A DNA stretch of 42,067 bases from Planctomycetaceae bacterium (GTDB lineage: Bacteria > Planctomycetota > Planctomycetia > Planctomycetales > Planctomycetaceae): NCBI GenBank assembly GCA_020426345.1, contig JAGQQE010000013.1, positions 1-42,067 of the forward strand. The letters run 5' to 3'. Of this stretch, positions 17,471 to 26,329 are shown in pieces; the stretch's first letter is position 1; every line of letters starts with the position of its first letter. The notes under the pieces were generated by a model. It was not told where the DNA came from and ran no database searches. It saw nothing but the letters and a program-made list of their open reading frames with translations. The position numbers and the translations under genes were made by a program.

Positions 17471-19804
17471 GTGCGCTGGTCATACGTGATACCTCGACTG
17501 ATCATCGTCGCCATCGTTTGGGCATTCCTGACGTGGGGCAAAGATCCACTGATGCACTACGCGACGGTGCAGACACTTCAATCTGTCACCGGGGCACGGG
17601 TTGATGTTGCCTCAATCCGTTCGCAGGTCTACCCGCCCCGATTGGTGGTTGATGGAGTGGCACTGGCCAGTGCGTCCCGGCCCGGAACGAACATGGTGCA
17701 GTTTGATTCGCTGGAGCTCAGGCTTGCAGGAGATCCGCTTCTTCGACGCCAGTTCGTGGTGGAAGAGGGACACATTCGTGGCGTCCGCTTTCACACTGCT
17801 CGCTCAGATGACGGACAACTGGATTTGCCACCGGAACCAGAAGAAGAGAACTCAGAGCCATCCTGGATGGAGGAGCAACTACGCAGTGCCGGGGAAGAAT
17901 GGTTGACGGGACTCCTGGATCAGGCGAAGGCGCAGATCGACCCCAATCGTCTGGAAACATATCGCACCGGTACGGAAGTCTATGAGAAATGGGACCAGCG
18001 CTTCGACGAAATGACAGACCGAGCCAAGCTGCTTAAGCCGAGGTTCGAACAGCTGAAACTGGAATTTGATCAAGCTCGACGGGGTGACCCGCTCAGGATG
18101 GTTGAGCAGTATCTTCAGATTGCGCGGAAGGCCGAACAACTCTCAATGGAAGCGAAGGCTATCCGTGAGGAACTGACGGGAATCGCTCCGGAAGTGCGCG
18201 TTGACTTTGCCCGCCTTGATCAGGCGCGTCAGAACGATCAGCAAATGGTCAGGGAAACCATTTCGATGATGAAACCTGACACTCGTCGTGTCACTGAATC
18301 GTTGATTGGTCAACAGATGTACCTGCAATTGCAGCAACTGCTCTCCTGGATCGAACTTGCACGGCAGTACAAACAGGAACTTGCTGAACAGACCGAACCG
18401 GAACGTCAGCGTGGTGAGGATTTTGAGTTTCCACTTCTGAATCCAACCCCGGACTTTCACCTTCAGAACCTGACCGTTTCAGGCGAAGTTGAGATCGATG
18501 GCGAGCTGGTACCGTTTGAAGCCCAGCTTGCTGATGTCACCGAAGATGCGCCACTACTTGGGCGTCCGTGTGTCTTTCGGCTGCGGACAGACAGCAATTC
18601 ACCAATCACGATGATGGTGACATATGATGCACGGCTGGAAAAGCCGGTCACTCAAATTCAGGCGGCCTACAGTAAGCCTCAGGGCCAGCCGCTTGCAACG
18701 GGAAAGCCTGAAAAAGCCATGCTGACAGCTCGCCTTGGCGAGGTGTCATGGGGAATGGATCTCACCGTTGTGGAAAAGCAAATCGCTGGCAGAGTTCAAC
18801 TTCAGTCTGTCCTTCACGATGCCAGCCTGACCGCCAGCGAAGGGATTCGGCCTGAGTTTCTCACGGCAGCTCGTGAAGCGCTGAATTCCATTCATCAGGT
18901 CAATGCATCGATGAATCTTGGTGGAACACTTCTGAAACCAACCATGCGGATTGAGTCGGACCTTGGAAAACAAATCGTTGATGGGGTCCAATTGGCGTTT
19001 GCACATCAGATCGATCAGGCCAGGGAACGATTGATTGCCGATGTGAATGCCTACGCCACAAATCAGGTGTCGAAGCTTTCGACACGGTTCTCCAGTGAGT
19101 TTCAGCGACTCAGGGACGACAATGCTGAGTTAATCGCGCAGGTTCAGGAGGTTCAGTCGATCGTTGCAACGTTCAGGTCCGGCAAAGTGGACATCAACAC
19201 GCTTGCACGAACGGCGTCCAATTCACAATTCCTGTCCGACAAGCAAAAGCAACAGGTCGACCGCACGATGAACGACATGAATGCTGTCATGTCTGGTGGG
19301 CTCCCGGACAGCCTTGCCAGGAAGATCCCCGGAGGATCGGTCGAGAATGCGATTCCAAACCTGATCAATAAATCGCTGCCCGGCGATGCATCCCGAATAC
19401 TATCGGGCCCACTTTCAGGAAGTGCGAGCCCTGCAAATGGAGCGACTGGTTACGGCGGACAACCAGTCAGCGGACCGTTGATGGGAACACAACTGCCTCG
19501 GTCGCTTGGAACTCTTTTTCCCGCGGTAACTGCTCCGAACCCGGCCCAGGCAAATGCGACAGGTGTTGAGGATACTCGCCCGTCGAATTCTGTACGTGAC
19601 GTATTTCCCGGCCTGCGTCTATCGCCCCCGAAACAACCAAATTCTCCCGGCGCACTTCCGGTGAACACAGTTGGCGGCTCATCAGGGACGCAGGCACAAT
19701 CTGGTACTGCATCACCGATCTCCGGACTTCGTGGATTTGGAAGTTTCCTGAACCAGCCCAATCCATCCAACGGCACTCCAACTTCTTCAGGCACGCAACC
19801 TTGA
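17471..19804 (+). CDS. TIGR03545 family AsmA-like envelope protein
   Basis: A 777-aa protein with a GTG start. One N-terminal membrane helix (VIPRLIIVAIVWAFLTW) is followed by an AsmA-like opening (VQTLQSVTGARVDVASIRSQ, PRLVVDGVAL, VVEEGHIRGVRF), a helical, probably coiled-coil region at about residues 130-320, a long beta-rich part (residues 320-520), another helical stretch, and a Gly/Pro/Ser/Asn-rich tail over the last 140 residues. TIGR03545 is restricted to bacteria with outer membranes and usually pairs with TIGR03546. The AsmA-like start suggests a periplasm-spanning protein anchored in the inner membrane, possibly in lipid or envelope transport; this is inference. Its stop codon overlaps the TTG start of ispE, so translation of the two is likely coupled. 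Confidence 0.85.
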   Translation: MRWSYVIPRLIIVAIVWAFLTWGKDPLMHYATVQTLQSVTGARVDVASIRSQVYPPRLVVDGVALASASRPGTNMVQFDSLELRLAGDPLLRRQFVVEEGHIRGVRFHTARSDDGQLDLPPEPEEENSEPSWMEEQLRSAGEEWLTGLLDQAKAQIDPNRLETYRTGTEVYEKWDQRFDEMTDRAKLLKPRFEQLKLEFDQARRGDPLRMVEQYLQIARKAEQLSMEAKAIREELTGIAPEVRVDFARLDQARQNDQQMVRETISMMKPDTRRVTESLIGQQMYLQLQQLLSWIELARQYKQELAEQTEPERQRGEDFEFPLLNPTPDFHLQNLTVSGEVEIDGELVPFEAQLADVTEDAPLLGRPCVFRLRTDSNSPITMMVTYDARLEKPVTQIQAAYSKPQGQPLATGKPEKAMLTARLGEVSWGMDLTVVEKQIAGRVQLQSVLHDASLTASEGIRPEFLTAAREALNSIHQVNASMNLGGTLLKPTMRIESDLGKQIVDGVQLAFAHQIDQARERLIADVNAYATNQVSKLSTRFSSEFQRLRDDNAELIAQVQEVQSIVATFRSGKVDINTLARTASNSQFLSDKQKQQVDRTMNDMNAVMSGGLPDSLARKIPGGSVENAIPNLINKSLPGDASRILSGPLSGSASPANGATGYGGQPVSGPLMGTQLPRSLGTLFPAVTAPNPAQANATGVEDTRPSNSVRDVFPGLRLSPPKQPNSPGALPVNTVGGSSGTQAQSGTASPISGLRGFGSFLNQPNPSNGTPTSSGTQP

Positions 19805-20670
19805 CGATCAAGGCCTCCAGCCCGGCAAAGCTGAATGTCTTCCTGGAAATTCTTTCCCGCCGCGGGGATGGTTTTCATGAACTGGAAACCGTCATGCTGC
19901 GAACGTCGCTTTGCGACACGATCACATTCGCGCTTCGCTCGGACCCTGACATCAATCTTCATCTTCATGAAGATTCCTGCCGAATCTCGGCAGACGCCTT
20001 TCCACTCAATGAGTCCAATCTGATCGTTCGCGCGGCTCGGCTGATGCAAAAGCAAACAGGCTGCACATCAGGAGCTGATATTACAGTCTCGAAGCAAATA
20101 CCTGCCGAAGCCGGACTTGCAGGCGGCTCATCCAATGCGGCTACAACAATCCGGCAACTCAATTCTCTCTGGGGAACTTCGCTATCGGAAGACGCCCTGC
20201 ACGCATTGGCAGAACAGCTGGGCAGTGATATCAACTTTTTGCTCAGCGGACATCGGGCGGCTGTTTGTCATGGCCGTGGCGAAAAGGTGGAACCGATTGC
20301 TCTGAAAGGTGAATTCTGGTTCGTCGCAATGAAGCCAGTTCAGGGCAATCGCACACAGGACGTCTTTCAGAATTCCACGGTTCCGGAAACGCCCATGTCG
20401 GCAAAAACTGTCGGCAATGCGTTAACTGCCGGTGACCCTTTGAGTCTTCGTCAACACTGCTTCAATCGGCTGACCAGTGCCGCTCGTGAAGTGAATCCTT
20501 CAATGGCGAGAATGATGGATGACGTAAAACAGATCTGCCAGAATTCTGTCTTCATGTCGGGAAGTGGTTCGACCTGCTTTGTGGTGGTTGATGACGAATT
20601 CGCTGCAAATTCGCTTCAAGCTAAATTGACACTCGAGACCGACTTCAGGACCTGGGTTCTGAAGTGCTGA
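19801..20670 (+). CDS. ispE: 4-diphosphocytidyl-2-C-methyl-D-erythritol kinase
   Basis: A 289-aa GHMP-family kinase of the methylerythritol phosphate route to isoprenoids; it phosphorylates CDP-ME at the 2-hydroxyl. It begins ASSPAKLNVFLEILSRRGDGFHELETVM, the IspE signature (PAKxNxxL, RxDGxHx), with the ATP-binding GHMP motif PAEAGLAGGSSNAATT at about residues 101-116 and the C-terminal FMSGSGSTCFVV. The start is a TTG at 19801 that overlaps the TGA of TIGR03545 (19802-19804) in a 4-base TTGA overlap; there is no ATG close to the conserved N-terminus. Length is normal (about 280-290). No terminator recognised downstream. Confidence 0.95.
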   Translation: MTIKASSPAKLNVFLEILSRRGDGFHELETVMLRTSLCDTITFALRSDPDINLHLHEDSCRISADAFPLNESNLIVRAARLMQKQTGCTSGADITVSKQIPAEAGLAGGSSNAATTIRQLNSLWGTSLSEDALHALAEQLGSDINFLLSGHRAAVCHGRGEKVEPIALKGEFWFVAMKPVQGNRTQDVFQNSTVPETPMSAKTVGNALTAGDPLSLRQHCFNRLTSAAREVNPSMARMMDDVKQICQNSVFMSGSGSTCFVVVDDEFAANSLQAKLTLETDFRTWVLKC

Positions 20671-20919
20671 CGCCCATGCAAAATCCTTTGGGGTGACTCT
20701 GCCAGTCTAAGCTAAGGCGGATGTCTGTTTCATTCCTGCCACAACCAGATCGTCAGACAAGCACAACTGGGTGCGCGTCGACCTGTTGATGTTATGGTCC
20801 TGCAGCTGGGGAGCGAAGGCGGGTCGTTGCCAGCGCGGCAATCCTCGGTTGATGCAAACCAGCATGATGTCCACACTTTCTGGCAGTTGAACCAAGGCTG
20901 GATGCCCTGAGTCGGCGGG

Positions 20920-22362
20920 TTACTTTCCGAATACTGCGGCAGCTTTCTGTCTGACGGCAGGCAATCTGATACGTTCGGGGACATTTGGAACCTGTTCAAT
21001 CAGCGTATTGATCTGCCCGTCGTTCTTTCGCAGGGTAAAAGCGTCGTAGAGTTCGCCATTTGCCATCCATGCTTCGAACTGAAGTTCGTCTCCGTTGATG
21101 TGGATGACCTGATAAAGCTGCGTATCTTCAGCCTGGCGAGGCATAAATTCGTGCCGTTGCAAACCATACATTTTGGGGCCACTGACAGACACGACATACA
21201 CGCTGCCGGTGTACAGTTGCAGTTTGTTCAGGCCTGAGGCCGCGTTTGCTTCGACTGTTTCTGAAACCTCTGCTGTGGGTGTTTCCAGGCCTGTTCGCCC
21301 GTAAGTGTGGTCGTGCCCCTGCAAAACAAGGTCGACGCGATGTTTGTCAAGCACAGGCTTCCAGAGTTTCCTGAGTGCTGTATTGTCGCGGTCCTTTCCT
21401 GTGGAGAACATTGGATGGTGAAACGTACAAATGACCCATCGCGACGTATTTTCTGTCAGTACGCGATCAAGCCATTGCACCTGATCTTCCTGCTTTTCAT
21501 TGCTGTTTAATCCAACAATGCGCAGGTCCTGAAATGTGAGTGTGTAGCAGGACTCTTCAAGCCCTGCGGGACCATTCTCCGGCAAGGTAAACTGCGGTCG
21601 CCAATGGTGGCTCAGTCGTCGATTGCCGGCTGAACCGGCTTGCTCGTGGTTCCCCGGGACAGGAAGACTTGGAATCATTCCGTTCAGCCATGCTCCTGCT
21701 CCAAACCATTCGCCCCATTCGGAATCTGCTTCAGCGCGATTGATCAGATCGCCCGCATGAATCATGAAACGAGCACGAGGAGCTGTTCTTGCGGCCTCGC
21801 GAATCACGCGTGACCAGCGTGATCGAAGATCGTTTTGAGCGTCACCGAAGTAGAGAAAAGAGAATGGCTCCGATGTTTGACTTGCTGTCTGGAACTGAAA
21901 CCACTCGCTCCAGTTGACGCCATCTCCAACTCTGTAGGCATACTTCGTTCCGGATTGCAGGTTACGAAACGTGACGCTGTGATAACGGGCCATGTTCAGA
22001 TCCGTGCTCAAATCTTCCATTTGGGATTCGAACGAGAGAGCCTCACTTTCCAGGTCAGGGCCTGGATCGGCCAGTGACAGCTGTGCAAGCCCCTTTTGGA
22101 CCTCACAGGATGTTCGCCAAGTCACCGATTGAGTGGTGGCGGGATCACCGTTCCACGTCAGGATAATCCTGTCTGGGGTGACGCTTGGGCGATACATTTC
22201 AGCAGGTGATCGCAGTTGACTGGTTGTGTTGGAAACAATGGGGCTGCTGGTTGGTTCCTGACCGCCGGAACAGGAATTCGCTACCTGCCATTCGATCGCA
22301 ATCAACAGGCAGGAGGAAACAAGACACGAAATGGAACGATGGAAGCGAAGTTGGAAATTCAT
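20920..22362 (-). CDS. Purple acid phosphatase-like metallophosphoesterase
   Basis: A 480-aa exported protein. The N-terminus has a signal peptide (CLVSSCLLIAIEW) and a Ser/Thr-rich linker. Next is a fibronectin-III-like domain typical of purple acid phosphatases (DRIILTWNGDPATTQSVTWRT ... SGTKYAYRVGDG). The catalytic domain shows the dimetal ligands in order: FLYFGDAQ, MIHAGDLINR, VPGNHEQ, CTFHHPMF and QGHDHTYGR. A C-terminal region of about 100 residues follows. It probably removes phosphate from organic phosphates in the periplasm or outside the cell. The gene is single, facing ispE across a 250-base gap in which nothing was recognised. Phosphate-starvation control is common for such enzymes, but no Pho box was identified. 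Confidence 0.9.
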   Translation of the reverse strand: MNFQLRFHRSISCLVSSCLLIAIEWQVANSCSGGQEPTSSPIVSNTTSQLRSPAEMYRPSVTPDRIILTWNGDPATTQSVTWRTSCEVQKGLAQLSLADPGPDLESEALSFESQMEDLSTDLNMARYHSVTFRNLQSGTKYAYRVGDGVNWSEWFQFQTASQTSEPFSFLYFGDAQNDLRSRWSRVIREAARTAPRARFMIHAGDLINRAEADSEWGEWFGAGAWLNGMIPSLPVPGNHEQAGSAGNRRLSHHWRPQFTLPENGPAGLEESCYTLTFQDLRIVGLNSNEKQEDQVQWLDRVLTENTSRWVICTFHHPMFSTGKDRDNTALRKLWKPVLDKHRVDLVLQGHDHTYGRTGLETPTAEVSETVEANAASGLNKLQLYTGSVYVVSVSGPKMYGLQRHEFMPRQAEDTQLYQVIHINGDELQFEAWMANGELYDAFTLRKNDGQINTLIEQVPNVPERIRLPAVRQKAAAVFGK

Positions 22363-22577
22363 ATCGAACTCAGTTTGTTTCAGGAATTAAGGCGGCCAGA
22401 ATCCTGCCCGGTGACGACCTATGGTCGTCATGTTGGGGCAGATACAGATGTCTCAACTGGTTTTGGGAGTTTCCCGGTGGCGGGGGAATGTTTCAAAGTC
22501 TCAGCTCAACGTGTAATGACCTGTCTGGCTTTGTCAGCATTCGTAGCATGCCGACTGTGCCCGGTCCAGTTTAGAGG

Positions 22578-23177
22578 ATGCGAATTGTGAGATCTATTTC
22601 CCGAGCATATGCGGATCCTGTCGACCTGATCTGGATTCATGCGGCAGTGCAATTGGGGATGCAGGTGCAACGCAGTCACGAAGTCAATGCCTCCTGGGAC
22701 GGCAGACAGACATTGACAATTGGAACTGCGGAAACTCTGGATGCCGATGATTGCCTGGCTCAGATGATCCTGCATGAGATTTGCCACGCATTATGCGAAG
22801 GCCCTGAAAGCCTGACAAAACCGGACTGGGGCCTGGAGAGTTTTGATTCGTCCAAAAGAATTCACGAGCACGCTTGTCTCCGGCTACAGGCTGCTCTGGC
22901 GGATCGATTCGGACTTCGACAGTTTTTTGCTTCTACAACGATGTTCCGTCGCTACTACGATCATTTACCTCCCGATCCACTCGCGACAGATGGTGATCCC
23001 GCTGTCGCCATGGCCCGCCTTGCGTTGCGACGTGCGACTGACAGTCGGTGGCTGGAAACGATCGAAGCAGCGATGGCAGCTACTCTGGAAATCCGCAGGA
23101 TTGTAGAAAACCTCTCTCCTCCGGATTCATTGTGGCGAGCGGACACTTCCGCCCGCCTGCCCCCGGGTTTAGCTTAG
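22578..23177 (+). CDS. HEICH zincin-like protein of unknown function
   Basis: A 199-aa soluble protein, not assigned to a named family. It contains MILHEICHALCEGPESL at about residues 63-79, an HExxH zinc-binding motif with a helix before it; a possible third ligand is in the HEHACLRLQAALADRFGL segment, about 26 residues further on. It starts at the ATG 22578 and ends in the TAG at 23175-23177, which is also the first three bases of a ~100-bp repeat element. It is diverged from the purple acid phosphatase by 215 bases and lies 323 bases upstream of the multidomain serine protease. A metallopeptidase function is possible but unproven. Confidence 0.65.
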   Translation: MRIVRSISRAYADPVDLIWIHAAVQLGMQVQRSHEVNASWDGRQTLTIGTAETLDADDCLAQMILHEICHALCEGPESLTKPDWGLESFDSSKRIHEHACLRLQAALADRFGLRQFFASTTMFRRYYDHLPPDPLATDGDPAVAMARLALRRATDSRWLETIEAAMAATLEIRRIVENLSPPDSLWRADTSARLPPGLA

Positions 23178-23273
23178 CAGCCCGTTGAAGAAGGGGACTG
23201 ACTCAAGCAGGAGACCTTAAAACACCACGGTTCACAGCCGTCCAGCGTGGCGGCCCGATTCTTCAACGGACAG
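23175..23273 (+). repeat. ~100-bp palindromic repeat element, copy A
   Basis: This 99-base element is about 81% identical to the reverse complement of copy B (26327-26429), counted by hand over 100 columns. Its ends form a perfect 11-bp inverted repeat, CCGTTGAAGAA (23182-23192) with TTCTTCAACGG (23259-23269), extendable inward by GGG/CCC with a two-base bulge. The conserved core includes ACTCAAGCAG and ACCTTAAAACAC. The first three bases are the TAG stop codon of the HEICH gene. As RNA it would form a branched hairpin after that gene; as DNA it resembles a miniature inverted-repeat element. No transposase is present. Confidence 0.8.
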
Positions 23274-23500
23274 TGAGGTCCTCGACGACTGACCACAGGC
23301 TGTTTATTCGCGGAGAGAATCCAATCGTTTGCCTGCAGCGTGATTTCACTGCCCTGCCCCAAAGACTTTCCCCGGCCCGGTCGATGCATAGTAAACAGAA
23401 CGTTGGCTTTTCGCTCGAAATTGCAGAATTTCATCGTCACAATGCGGAACGATCCAGGAGTTTCGGTTTCTGACCGACGTTAATCACGGACACACAAGCA
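23178..23500. other. Intergenic region upstream of the serine protease
   Basis: About 320 bases. The first 96 belong to repeat copy A. The remaining 227 bases carry no recognisable gene; a short leader with ACACAAGCA precedes the protease ATG and there is no strong Shine-Dalgarno. The protease promoter probably lies here but was not identified. Confidence 0.4.
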
Positions 23501-26329
23501 ATGAGCCACATAATCGTTGAATGCCCGGGTTGCCTTTCGAAACTGCGTGTACGTGAGTCGGCGAGCGACATCCAGTTCAATTGTCCTCAATGTGACGAGC
23601 GCATACTCGTTGAAGGTCAGCCGGTTACGCCCAGGCAGCCAGCCGGTACGCCGCAGGCCGGGAGTGCACGCCCGACCCGCCAGCAGGCACCCCGCCGGCA
23701 AACACCCGGGAAGCCTGCTGCCCCCGTGAACACCAGAGAGAATCGCACTCGCAGCGCCGGCTCGAAACCCAGGAAGCCAGCCCCCCGCGCCTATGATGAA
23801 TTCGACGAATTCGAAGACACATACAATCAACCGACGGCGCCACCTCCGCGTCGACGGAAGAGGGAATCTCCTTCAAGCACCGCAAAAGCAGGCAGCGGAA
23901 ATAAAACACCCCTGGTCGTACTTGCCGTCGTCTGCATCATCGGCGCAATTGGCGCTGGCTGGTACTTCGGGAGGAACACTGACGATACCGTCGTCGCCAA
24001 TGCGGATCCGGAAATTCAACCAGCAGGGGCATTGACGGTCCCGGCGGAAGTTCGCCCGGATACTTTTAATAACCCGGCAACCATCCCGCAGCCAAATACA
24101 CCTGCTCCCGCGAATACGCCTGTCCCGGGTGGAGGAACGGTGGCCGGGATCACACCAGCAGCTCCACCGCAACAACCCGGATACCAACCACCGGTACAGA
24201 ATCCACCTCCGAGCATCATTCCTCCGGGCAACGCCGGAGCGGTGGCTGCCGTCGTTGACAATCGTCGGTTGATTTACAAATGGAAAGTGGGTGACGAACA
24301 CATCTATGCCGTCAGCATCAAAGCCGGGGACGGAAATGGCAGCGTGCGAGTCAACGGAAGCTGCACCTACAAGGTGACTGGCGATGCGAATGCTCCTGAT
24401 GATGAAGGCTCGGGAACTGGATTCGCCGTGACAGCGAATGGGTACATTGCAACTTGTGCCCACGTGATCGAAGGTGCCAAAAAAATCGATGTTCAGCTCA
24501 ACGGCCAAACATGGCCCGGCATTGTTGTCGCGGTGAACCCAAAGACCGATGTGGCAATCATCAAGGTCAATGCCTCGGGATTGATCCCCGTACAGTTTCA
24601 GGACTCAGATCGCGTTCAGCTGGCCGAATCTGTCCGCGTGATTGGGTTCCCGCTCTCAGATGTCCTTGGGACGGATGTGAAAATCACCACGGGAACAGTC
24701 GCAGGCATCATTATGGATCCCGAGCATGGCCAGCGGATCCAGGTGGACGCTCCTATTAATCCTGGCAACAGCGGAGGACCTGTGGTCAATGATGCGGGCG
24801 AAGTCATTGGGGTTGCGAGCGCAAAGCTGGCAGGGTCTTCGGTGACTGCCGTTGGGTTTGCTGCCCCGGCGAATGAACTTCGAAAGCTGATGGCCGCAAA
24901 CCAAATCCCTGCGAGTACTGTAAATCGCGGACCTTCACTGGCCGGTCCGGCTGTATTCCAGAAAGTGCGCCCCAGCGTCTGTTACATCAAAGTGAAAGGG
25001 AGCAGCGGAGGAAAAACTGTTTCCCTTCAGTACAGCGGCAGTTACACAGAAACTCGCAGCATCTCACCGGGCTCCTTCCGCATGGGCGGATTTCCGTCTT
25101 TCCCGAGTTCCCGATCCGATCGAGGCAGTCTTCAGGTGAACGGGCTTGGCGAAGTCCTGAGCTACAAGGGAGACGAGCAGTTTCCTTTTGTACTCGGGCC
25201 AATTGGAATGATGTTTATCGAGGAGCTGGATGCTCATTCTGAATCACAATGGGCACGTGAAGAATCCGGCACACTTCAACGAATTAAACGGGGTGACAAC
25301 GGTCCGTTCGGACGAGGTTTTGGCCCACCGATACCAAGCCCATTTGGAGGTCCACGCGGGATGTTTGGGCGAGAGAAACCAGACGAGGTACTGGACACGA
25401 TCCCCGCTATTGAACGTGTTGGCTATCAGCGAGGTCAGGAGCTGAACGGAAAAATCTCGATCCAGAAGACGTACGAATACACTACAACCCGCAACCCGGC
25501 GAAGCCCTACATGCGTATTCGTGGCAATGGAACACTCGTGTTTGATGTGGAGCAAGGCATTGCACAACGCCTCGAATACAATGCCACCATGGAATCGAAT
25601 GACGAAGATGGGCATACGTCTTTTCCTCTGACGGTCACGTGGAATCTGCGAGACCCGGAAGAAGTCAGAAAGGAACGAGAGGCTCTTCAGCAAAAGGCGA
25701 AGGAAGCTCAGGAGCAAAGGCAGCAGGAAGCAACCGTCCCGAATAAGGAACTGGTGGATAAACTTCTGGACGAGATTAAGAAGGCTGAAGGTGGAAGTGG
25801 GGCATCATCGCCGCTCGGCAAACTGGCAGGCATTGCTATCGTGGAAGAAATGCGGTCTCGCGTGCTGGTTGTGGCTCGAAAACATATGAAGAACAGTAGT
25901 TCATTCGTTGCGAAGTCAGCGGCGGAAGCATTTGCTCACTGGGCGACAGAAAAAGAGTACGACGAACTGGTAGAAATCCTTAAAGCAAACGATGGACTCC
26001 TGCATGCAGCTCAGAAGAAGGCTCTCAGTACTCTGGTGGCCACAGGCAAGCCGGAGATGTATCCGGTCCTCATCGACGCGATGCATCAATCCTCCATCCG
26101 AAGCGATGCCAAGGCTGCCCTGATCCAGTGTGGGCCCGCTGTGGAAGAAATCGTCATTGATCATTTTGAGGGTACGAAGGACACGTTTGTGAAGCGTGAT
26201 TTACTGGAAGTGCTTCAAAAAGTTGGCACGGCGAAGTGTGAGCGATTTCTTGAGAAGATTGCGACCGGACCGGATTTTTCAATGCGTCATACGGCCCAGC
26301 GAGCGCTGGATGCCGTACGTTCGCGTTAG
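23501..26329 (+). CDS. Multidomain membrane serine protease: zinc ribbon, TM helix, S1C trypsin-like domain, HEAT repeats
   Basis: A 942-aa protein with four parts. Residues 1-35 form a zinc ribbon with Cys8, Cys11, Cys28 and Cys31. A Pro/Arg/Gln-rich linker leads to one membrane helix at about 135-155 (VVLAVVCIIGAIGAGW). After a second Pro-rich linker and a short beta segment comes a DegP/HtrA-like protease domain at about 300-465 with the triad His321 (TCAHV), Asp350 (KTDVAII) and Ser424 (NPGNSGGP). No PDZ domain was seen. A beta-rich region with Gly/Phe/Pro-rich inserts follows, then a charged Glu/Lys/Gln helix at about 725-760 and HEAT-like helical repeats to the C-terminus. The zinc ribbon is predicted to be cytosolic and the protease periplasmic. 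It ends in TAG at 26327-26329, the edge of repeat copy B. Confidence 0.85.
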   Translation: MSHIIVECPGCLSKLRVRESASDIQFNCPQCDERILVEGQPVTPRQPAGTPQAGSARPTRQQAPRRQTPGKPAAPVNTRENRTRSAGSKPRKPAPRAYDEFDEFEDTYNQPTAPPPRRRKRESPSSTAKAGSGNKTPLVVLAVVCIIGAIGAGWYFGRNTDDTVVANADPEIQPAGALTVPAEVRPDTFNNPATIPQPNTPAPANTPVPGGGTVAGITPAAPPQQPGYQPPVQNPPPSIIPPGNAGAVAAVVDNRRLIYKWKVGDEHIYAVSIKAGDGNGSVRVNGSCTYKVTGDANAPDDEGSGTGFAVTANGYIATCAHVIEGAKKIDVQLNGQTWPGIVVAVNPKTDVAIIKVNASGLIPVQFQDSDRVQLAESVRVIGFPLSDVLGTDVKITTGTVAGIIMDPEHGQRIQVDAPINPGNSGGPVVNDAGEVIGVASAKLAGSSVTAVGFAAPANELRKLMAANQIPASTVNRGPSLAGPAVFQKVRPSVCYIKVKGSSGGKTVSLQYSGSYTETRSISPGSFRMGGFPSFPSSRSDRGSLQVNGLGEVLSYKGDEQFPFVLGPIGMMFIEELDAHSESQWAREESGTLQRIKRGDNGPFGRGFGPPIPSPFGGPRGMFGREKPDEVLDTIPAIERVGYQRGQELNGKISIQKTYEYTTTRNPAKPYMRIRGNGTLVFDVEQGIAQRLEYNATMESNDEDGHTSFPLTVTWNLRDPEEVRKEREALQQKAKEAQEQRQQEATVPNKELVDKLLDEIKKAEGGSGASSPLGKLAGIAIVEEMRSRVLVVARKHMKNSSSFVAKSAAEAFAHWATEKEYDELVEILKANDGLLHAAQKKALSTLVATGKPEMYPVLIDAMHQSSIRSDAKAALIQCGPAVEEIVIDHFEGTKDTFVKRDLLEVLQKVGTAKCERFLEKIATGPDFSMRHTAQRALDAVRSR

